From CAJXMH01 sp040220135 (lineage in GTDB: Bacteria > Bacteroidota > Bacteroidia > Flavobacteriales_E > Vicingaceae), in contig JAVJTT010000009.1 in the NCBI GenBank assembly GCA_040220135.1, forward strand, positions 186,001 through 250,000: a DNA stretch of 64,000 nucleotides, written 5' to 3'. Below the pieces are notes generated by a model. That model ran no database searches. It saw only the letters and a list, made by a program, of their open reading frames with translations, and had not been told where the DNA came from. A program made the position numbers and the translations under genes. Positions 58,620 to 64,000 of this stretch are shown in pieces (within the stretch, counting starts at the first letter, position 1; every line of letters begins with the position of its first letter).

Positions 58620-59495
58620 TTGAACTTGTTGAAAAAGCTACTCCATTTTATTGCCTTTACAAACCTCTACGTATCGCTAGGTGCAGCCGCCTTATCTGCC
58701 TACATTATGCTGTGGAACTCAGAGAGCATTAATCTGAAGGTTTTGGGATTCACTTTTTCTGCCACTCTTTTTGCGTATAATTTTCAACGCAAGATTGGAG
58801 AGTCACACCAAGCTAATTTCTTGTCTAAGCAAGATCAATGGGCAAAAGGCAAAAAGCATTTGATCAACTTCATTATTTTACTTTCATTCACAGCCTGCTT
58901 TTATTTTTTCAGTCAAATACCTAAAAAAAGCCTTTGGTTAATTCTTCTTTTGGCCATTCTTTCACTGCTTTACGTTTTGGAAATAAAAAGCTTTCCCGGT
59001 TTGCGGAAATTGCCCTTTATCAAAGTTTTTGTAGTAGGCTTTGTTTGGGGAGGTGCTACCGTGCTTTTTCCGAGTAGTGTAAGCCACCTAGGGTGGAACC
59101 CATTTGATTGGCCTATTCAATTGATGACCGTAAGCTTAGCTACTTTTGTTTTTGGAGAAAGCCTACCCTTCGATATTCGTGATTTGCGCTTAGACAATCG
59201 CTCTAAACTAAAAACTATCCCCGCTAAACTTGGTGCCAAAAAAACAAAGCTTGTTGCTTATCTAGCTTTGATTCTAAGCTTTCTTCTACACCTAATTCTT
59301 TTTTTAACTAAGATGTTGCCCCTGCCTTTTCTTATCAGTTTTGGTTTGGCTACAATCACTGCCTTTCTGATCATCAGCAGAGCAAGCTTTAAAAAAGATG
59401 CACTATACTATTCTTTGGGTCTAGAAAGTGTTTTACTGTTGCCTCTTTTATTTCTACTGATTTTCCAGACTTTACAGGCGTGGATTACGCTTTGA
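58620..59495 (+). CDS. UbiA-like prenyltransferase-family membrane protein
   Basis: The protein has 291 residues with about eight membrane helices, starting at TTG. The second aspartate-rich motif of UbiA-type prenyltransferases is present (FDIRDLRLDNRSKLKTIPAK near 187-206). The first one, normally NDxxDxxxD near residue 50-60, is replaced by a Phe-Gln-Arg-Lys stretch (AYNFQRKIG) without aspartates. Either the protein has lost catalysis or it binds its diphosphate differently. The function is unknown. It is divergent from gcvP by 146 bp, a gap holding only the tentative gcvP -7 element, and is followed by the kynU-kmo pair. Confidence 0.75.
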   Translation: MNLLKKLLHFIAFTNLYVSLGAAALSAYIMLWNSESINLKVLGFTFSATLFAYNFQRKIGESHQANFLSKQDQWAKGKKHLINFIILLSFTACFYFFSQIPKKSLWLILLLAILSLLYVLEIKSFPGLRKLPFIKVFVVGFVWGGATVLFPSSVSHLGWNPFDWPIQLMTVSLATFVFGESLPFDIRDLRLDNRSKLKTIPAKLGAKKTKLVAYLALILSFLLHLILFLTKMLPLPFLISFGLATITAFLIISRASFKKDALYYSLGLESVLLLPLLFLLIFQTLQAWITL

Positions 59496-59501
59496 TGATT
59501 G

Positions 59502-59509
59502 TATCTTTG
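59502..59509 (+). promoter_or_regulatory. Possible -7 element of kynU
   Basis: TATCTTTG matches TAnnTTTG exactly and lies 23 bp before the kynU ATG. The -33 region has no clear TTG, so this is tentative. Confidence 0.4.
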
Positions 59510-59532
59510 ACTTTTATCTTCAATTCCAATTT

Positions 59533-60795
59533 ATGCAGTTCCAAAACAATTTAGAATTTGCCCAAAAACAAGATCAAAACGATCCTTTAAAATCCTTTCG
59601 GAATCAATTTTTCTTTCCACAACACAAGGGAAAGAACAAACTTTACTTTACCGGCAATTCACTAGGATTACAACCAAAAAAGGCTAAAGAAGCGCTTGGT
59701 CAGGAATTAGAAGATTGGGCTAAATTTGGCGTAGACGGTCACTTTGAGGCAAAGCATCCATGGTTTTCTTATCACGAAATGTTTAAGCCCAAATTGGCCC
59801 AAGTAGTGGGAGCAAAAGCAGAAGAAGTTACCGCTATGGGTGGGCTTACCGCTAACCTCCATTTCTTAATGGTTTCCTTTTTCCGACCAAAAGGAAAACG
59901 CACTAAAATACTTTGCGAAGCCAAAGCTTTTCCTTCAGATCAATATGCCTTAGAAAGTCAACTTAGGTTCCATGGCTTAAATCCAGAAGAACACCTTATT
60001 GAGTTAAGTCCGAGAGAAGGGGAACATTATTTAAGAGAGGAAGACATTTTAGAAAAAATTGAAGCAGAAGGAGAACAGATAGCGATGGTAATGATTGGCG
60101 GTGTAAACTATTACACCGGCCAAGTAATGCCAATGAAAAACATCACCCAATTGGCTCATAAAAAAGGCGCCATTGTTGGCTTTGACTGCGCACATGCTGC
60201 TGGAAACATTGGCTTAGAATTGCATGATTGGGGGGTGGATTTTGCGGCTTGGTGTTCATATAAATACTTAAACTCTGGTCCGGGAAGTACTGCCGGTATT
60301 TTTGTGCATGAAAGACATGCCCAAAACAATGAACTTCCACGTTTTGCCGGTTGGTGGGGCACCCCACCAGATGAGCGTTTTATGATGCGAAAAGGATTTC
60401 AAGCTGACTATGGAGCTGATGGCTGGCAATTAAGCAATGCCCCGGTTTTAGCCATGGCGGTTCAAAACTGTTCGTTAGACCTATACTTAGAAGCCGGAAG
60501 AGATCGCCTAATAGAAAAACAGAAAAAATTAACCGCTTACCTTGATTTTGTATTAGCCGACATTAGCAGTCGAATTGAAAAAATAAATTTTGAAGTTATT
60601 ACTCCAACCGAGCGTGGCTCGCAGTTAAGCATACTAACGCACGGTAGTGGAAAAGAATTATTCAACCAAATTAGCGCGCAAGGTGTTGTAGCAGATTGGA
60701 GAGAACCCAATGTGATTCGTTTGGCCCCTGTACCCCTTTACAACTCATTCGAAGACATATTTCAATTTGGTAAAATTATAGAACAAGCAGTTTAA
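59533..60795 (+). CDS. kynU: Kynureninase
   Basis: Kynureninase cleaves kynurenine or 3-hydroxykynurenine to (hydroxy)anthranilate and alanine, using PLP. The 420-residue protein has the PLP-binding CAHAAGNIGLELHDWGVDFA segment and the catalytic Lys in WCSYKYLNSGPGS near residue 245, which are those of kynureninases. It is followed four bases later by kynurenine 3-monooxygenase, so the pair makes 3-hydroxyanthranilate for NAD synthesis or tryptophan breakdown. Tryptophan 2,3-dioxygenase and HAAO genes are not in the window. Confidence 0.95.
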   Translation: MQFQNNLEFAQKQDQNDPLKSFRNQFFFPQHKGKNKLYFTGNSLGLQPKKAKEALGQELEDWAKFGVDGHFEAKHPWFSYHEMFKPKLAQVVGAKAEEVTAMGGLTANLHFLMVSFFRPKGKRTKILCEAKAFPSDQYALESQLRFHGLNPEEHLIELSPREGEHYLREEDILEKIEAEGEQIAMVMIGGVNYYTGQVMPMKNITQLAHKKGAIVGFDCAHAAGNIGLELHDWGVDFAAWCSYKYLNSGPGSTAGIFVHERHAQNNELPRFAGWWGTPPDERFMMRKGFQADYGADGWQLSNAPVLAMAVQNCSLDLYLEAGRDRLIEKQKKLTAYLDFVLADISSRIEKINFEVITPTERGSQLSILTHGSGKELFNQISAQGVVADWREPNVIRLAPVPLYNSFEDIFQFGKIIEQAV

Positions 60796-60799
60796 GATT

Positions 60800-62140
60800 A
60801 TGGAGAGAATTGTCATTGTAGGCGCAGGATTAGTAGGCTCATTGCAAGCCATTTTTCTTGCAAAAAAAGGATTCCAAGTAGAGGTGTACGAAAGGAGAGA
60901 CGATATGCGCAAGCATGAGATTTCTGCCGGTCGGTCGATTAACCTAGCCCTTTCTAACCGAGGTTGGAAAGCGCTGGAAATTGCAGGTATTAAAAAAGAC
61001 ATTGAAGCCATTGCCATTCCCATGTATGGCAGAATGATGCACGACCAAAACGGAGAAACAACCTTTCAACCATACGGTAAGGAAAATGAAGCTATTTATT
61101 CAGTTAGTCGGGGTGAATTGAATTGCCGACTAATGGATTGTGCTGAATCTTATGAGAAGGTGAACTTTCATTTTAACATGAGTTGCAAGGGAGTAAACCT
61201 TGAAACCAATACCCTGCATTTTCTAGATGATGAAAAGCAAGAAAAAGTTAAAGTAGATGCTGACCGAATTTTTGCTACTGACGGTGCATTTTCTGCGGTG
61301 AGAAGCAGACTACAGCGAACTGATCGGTTTAATTATGAGCAAATGTATTTACCCCATGGATACAAAGAGCTTAGTATACCACCAAGCACCGATGGTGGCT
61401 TTAAAATTGACAAGAACGCCCTTCACATTTGGCCAAGAGGAGAATACATGTTGATTGCATTAGCCAATGAAGATGGCAGCTTTACTTGTACCTTATTCTT
61501 CCCCTTTGAGGGAGAAAAGTCTTTTGAATCTTTAACTACCAAAGATGAGGTAAAAGCTTTCTTTCAGGAAACCTTCCCTGATGCACTTGAGTTAATGCCC
61601 CAGCTAGAGGAAGAATATTTTGCTAACCCAACCTCAAGTTTGGTTACCATTCGCTGCCACCCTTGGAACTACCAAGATAAAATTATGCTGATGGGAGATT
61701 CTTCTCACGCCATTGTCCCTTTTTACGGACAAGGCATGAACTCAGGCTTTGAAGACTGTACGGTATTTGATGAGGTTTATGAACGCAACCAAGGAGATTG
61801 GGCAGATATTTTCAAGCAATTTTCTGAGGAAAGAAAACCTGATGCAGACGCGATTTCAGAGCTTGCACTTCATAATTTTATTGAAATGCGCGATTTGGTA
61901 GCCGATGAAAAATTCTTACTGCAAAAGAAGATAGAGAAGAAAATCCATGAAAAGCACCCCGAAAAGTGGATTCCATTATATTCTCAAGTTACTTTTAGTC
62001 ATATTCCCTATTCAAAAGCATTAGCTGCAGGCAAAAAACAACAAGCAATAATGGAAAAAGTAATGAGCCGCAATGACATTGAAGAAAAGTGGGATAGCCA
62101 AGAGGTAGAGAATGAGATACTGGAAGCCATTGAAGCTTAA
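60800..62140 (+). CDS. kmo: Kynurenine 3-monooxygenase
   Basis: KMO hydroxylates kynurenine at position 3, using FAD and NADPH. The 446-residue flavoprotein has the GxGxxG FAD motif in RIVIVGAGLVGSLQAI (residues 3-18), the EVYERRDDMR segment, an ATDGAFSAVRS-type motif near 160, and the GDSSHAIVPFYGQGMNSGFE (DG/GD) motif near 296. The long C-terminal membrane anchor of animal KMO is absent. It works with kynU, directly upstream. FAD would come from ribF, also encoded in this window. Confidence 0.95.
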   Translation: MERIVIVGAGLVGSLQAIFLAKKGFQVEVYERRDDMRKHEISAGRSINLALSNRGWKALEIAGIKKDIEAIAIPMYGRMMHDQNGETTFQPYGKENEAIYSVSRGELNCRLMDCAESYEKVNFHFNMSCKGVNLETNTLHFLDDEKQEKVKVDADRIFATDGAFSAVRSRLQRTDRFNYEQMYLPHGYKELSIPPSTDGGFKIDKNALHIWPRGEYMLIALANEDGSFTCTLFFPFEGEKSFESLTTKDEVKAFFQETFPDALELMPQLEEEYFANPTSSLVTIRCHPWNYQDKIMLMGDSSHAIVPFYGQGMNSGFEDCTVFDEVYERNQGDWADIFKQFSEERKPDADAISELALHNFIEMRDLVADEKFLLQKKIEKKIHEKHPEKWIPLYSQVTFSHIPYSKALAAGKKQQAIMEKVMSRNDIEEKWDSQEVENEILEAIEA

Positions 62141-62147
62141 TAAGAAC

Positions 62148-62936
62148 ATGATCAAACACATCTTTGCAGCTTTATTCCTTTTTTGTTGGCTTGGATCCGT
62201 TAAGGCTCAACTGAACAATGACGTTTTTCCATTAAACAGAGAGTTTTATCCCAATGGATTTTACATAGCTCCTGCACTTACCTATAACTTTCCTTGGCAA
62301 GAAGAAAGTGGAGAGTTTCAAGTTTCTGATAGCCTTTATCAATATGAAAATCTCGGTAGTGGCAAATTCTCTTATGGCTTTGAGCTAGGAATGTATCAAA
62401 CCTTTAAAAAAGCAATTTTGATTGATTACATCGAAGGTGGCGTTACGTACCGTAGATTTGAGGGAAAAGGTGAGCACGACGGCACTTTACAGACATCTGA
62501 TACTACGAGCCGTTTTTCTTCGAATAACACTTTTAGTTACACTCAAATTGGGGGTGTTTTCAGAGCGGTACGAGCTGACCAATTGGGGCGTTACACTTTT
62601 TTGAATACAGCTATAGGAGTTAATGCCGGTTATCGGTTATCGCATGAAACGGAATCTTCTACCCTTTACCCCAATGCTTACGAAAATGAACCAAAAGAAT
62701 TGTTTACCCAGGCTCACTTTCAAATAGGATTAGGAATCAGACTAACGGAGCTAGTGCTCTTTATCCCTTCTATTGAAGTACCTTTTATGAACCTCACTCC
62801 TTTTGAGCCATTAGACCCTCGATTTGACGCCATTGGCAATAAAAGACATCCTGTACTTTTCAGCCTAAAGTTTATGTTCTTAAAAAAAGACCCCATGAAC
62901 TGCAATGCCCCTACCTACGAGGGAATACCTCAGTAA
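62148..62936 (+). CDS. Predicted outer-membrane beta-barrel protein
   Basis: From the ATG at 62148 the protein has 262 residues. A signal peptide (HIFAALFLFCWLGSVKAQ) is followed by alternating aromatic and hydrophobic strands typical of a porin-like barrel (for example GFYIAPALTYNFPWQ, GVTYRRFEG, FSLKFMFLKK). An earlier in-frame ATG at 62112 overlaps kmo and has no signal. It follows kmo by seven bases, so it may share the transcript, but a role with the kynurenine pathway is not evident. Its stop is one base from the convergent MBL gene's. Confidence 0.75.
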   Translation: MIKHIFAALFLFCWLGSVKAQLNNDVFPLNREFYPNGFYIAPALTYNFPWQEESGEFQVSDSLYQYENLGSGKFSYGFELGMYQTFKKAILIDYIEGGVTYRRFEGKGEHDGTLQTSDTTSRFSSNNTFSYTQIGGVFRAVRADQLGRYTFLNTAIGVNAGYRLSHETESSTLYPNAYENEPKELFTQAHFQIGLGIRLTELVLFIPSIEVPFMNLTPFEPLDPRFDAIGNKRHPVLFSLKFMFLKKDPMNCNAPTYEGIPQ

Positions 62937-62937
62937 G

Positions 62938-63570
62938 CTAAAAGAAAGGGTTGTAGCTTTTTTCGTAACCAATATTAGTTTCAGGCCCGTGGCCCGAATA
63001 CACGGTGATCTCAGGATCTAAGGTAAAAACCTTTTCCTTTATCATTTTCAAGAGTTGATCGTGATTACCACCCGGTAAATCCGTTCGACCTATGCTTCCT
63101 CTGAAAAGTACATCACCTCCGATCATTACTTTTTCTTTCTGATTAATAAAAACCACATGCCCCGGAGCATGGCCTGGCACATGCAACACTTCAAGTTTGG
63201 TGTTTCCAAAAACCACAGACTCACCCTCTACCAATTCCTTTTTTGGCTTTGGTGATTCTTCATAGTTCAGCCCATAGGTTTCTCCCCAACGACCTGCTGC
63301 CTCTAAAATAGGAAAATCCAGTTCATGCAATTCAAGCTCTAGCTTATACTTTTGATGAACAAATTGATTTCCAAACACATGATCAATGTGGGCATGGGTG
63401 TTAAGCAAACGAACTGGCTCAAGCTCTTTTTCTTCAATAAAATCGCTTAACTCATTTCTCTCACTTTTATCATAACAGCCGGGATCTACCACCACCGCTT
63501 TTTTAGAATCATCGTAGAGCACATAGGTATTCTCTTGAAACGGATTAAAGGTGAACTTTTTAATTTGCAT
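62938..63570 (-). CDS. MBL-fold metallo-hydrolase, glyoxalase-II-like
   Basis: The protein has 210 residues. The metallo-beta-lactamase fold is clear: NTHAHIDHVFG (HxHxDH) near 57-67, GHAPGHVVFI (second His) near 133, and YSGHGPETNIG (final His) near 193. Small members of this branch hydrolyse thioesters such as S-lactoylglutathione; in organisms using bacillithiol the substrate differs. The N-terminal KKFTFNPFQENTYVL is typical. It is a single gene. Confidence 0.9.
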   Translation of the reverse strand: MQIKKFTFNPFQENTYVLYDDSKKAVVVDPGCYDKSERNELSDFIEEKELEPVRLLNTHAHIDHVFGNQFVHQKYKLELELHELDFPILEAAGRWGETYGLNYEESPKPKKELVEGESVVFGNTKLEVLHVPGHAPGHVVFINQKEKVMIGGDVLFRGSIGRTDLPGGNHDQLLKMIKEKVFTLDPEITVYSGHGPETNIGYEKSYNPFF

Positions 63571-63648
63571 ACGGTAGTATTTGTTGAAAGAACAAAACTA
63601 AGGCTATCCCTATAAAATCTTTAATTTTATTCTTCTTTAAAAAGTATC

Positions 63649-64000
63649 TTGAGTCGGTTAAAAATCATATCCATTATATTGCTCTGCTTTCTCTTGTCGC
63701 TTTTCAGCGAAGAGGCAAAGGCTCAGTTTTACAATGGCACCCAAACCTCATTTGGAAAAAATAGAGTTCAGTATGATAAATTTGAATGGCAGTTCTATCG
63801 TTTCCGAAGTTTCGAAACCTATTTTTATACCGGTGGCAAAGAGCTAGCCCAACACACTGCCTACTATGCAAACCACCGTATTTCCGAGATTGAGAAGTTT
63901 CTTGATTTCTATCCTGAAGAGCGAATTCAGTTTATCATCTACAACAAACAATCTCACTTTAGGCAAAGTAACATCGGCTTAAGCACTACTCAGAATTACA
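63649..64000 (+). CDS. N terminus of a large secreted protein (TolB/PD40-type), partial
   Basis: A TTG at 63649 begins a frame open to the right edge (117 codons visible). A signal peptide (IISIILLCFLLSLFSEEAKAQ) is followed by QFYNGTQTSFGKNRVQYDKF and ISEIEKFLDFYPEERIQF, an N terminus I recognise from very large Bacteroidota proteins with TolB/WD40-like PD40 repeats and an MA-type peptidase-like start. The repeats would lie beyond the window. No ATG is available upstream or nearby. The 63571-63648 gap holds nothing else I can support. Confidence 0.7.
   Translation, partial: MSRLKIISIILLCFLLSLFSEEAKAQFYNGTQTSFGKNRVQYDKFEWQFYRFRSFETYFYTGGKELAQHTAYYANHRISEIEKFLDFYPEERIQFIIYNKQSHFRQSNIGLSTTQNY

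Overview
The window looks like chromosome from a low-GC member of the Bacteroidota, most likely a marine-type Flavobacteriales (Cryomorphaceae/Schleiferiaceae-like; the family is a guess). The evidence is as follows. Three proteins look like type IX secretion (T9SS) cargo. There is a PorV-like barrel, a GldA-like ABC ATPase and two large TonB-dependent receptors with carboxypeptidase-regulatory-like N termini. Lipoprotein signals, frequent TTG/GTG starts and weak Shine-Dalgarno sequences are typical. Promoters follow the Bacteroidota pattern TTG-N17-21-TAnnTTTG. Genes are tightly packed on both strands, and I see no phage, insertion sequence or CRISPR array.

Layout. 1-9.5 kb: end of a BNR/Ycf48-like lipoprotein gene, fumC, a 55-aa membrane protein, arsC, prfB, a secreted unknown, recQ and ligA (overlapping tail to tail), and a short-chain fatty-acid transporter. 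9.5-14.2 kb: a lone OppC-type permease, a GT2 glycosyltransferase and a flippase-like membrane protein, divergent from ruvC; then HIT and greA. 14.2-23.4 kb: a three-gene unit of TonB receptor, giant T9SS-type protein and PorV-like barrel, with its own promoter and terminator. 23.4-28.2 kb: a Lys-rich small protein, a Rieske-like lipoprotein lacking the histidine ligands, ahcY, a phosphopantetheinyl transferase, GGGP synthase, pnuC and a NadR-like kinase. 28.2-30.8 kb: a promoter, TPP riboswitch and TonB receptor that should import thiamine compounds.

30.8-37.6 kb: LRR protein, ribF, atpD-atpC (with REP-like elements between them), then an accessory-looking stretch: XRE regulator, a surface lipoprotein with a Cys-flanked hydrophobic tail plus a 56-aa membrane protein, a one-cysteine thioredoxin-like lipoprotein and two unknowns. 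37.7-41.7 kb: a MacA/FtsX/TolC efflux operon without an ATPase. 41.7-44.6 kb: a T9SS beta-propeller-like protein and a PAS-LuxR regulator that share an 18-bp palindrome. 44.7-53.4 kb: mazG, a VanX-like dipeptidase, dtd, rsgA, gldA, metK, der, era, initiator tRNA-Met and mlaEF. 53.5-64 kb: another T9SS protein, gcvP, a UbiA-like membrane protein, kynU-kmo, an outer-membrane protein, an MBL hydrolase and the start of a large secreted protein.

Several genes connect functionally. ahcY and metK belong to the S-adenosylmethionine cycle, with gcvP feeding one-carbon units. kynU/kmo (de novo NAD from tryptophan) and pnuC/nadR (salvage) both serve NAD, while ribF supplies the FAD that KMO needs. The most interesting signals are the palindrome pair around the LuxR gene, the TonB/T9SS/PorV-like module, the lipoprotein plus mini-membrane-protein pair, and the layout of the thiamine riboswitch leader.
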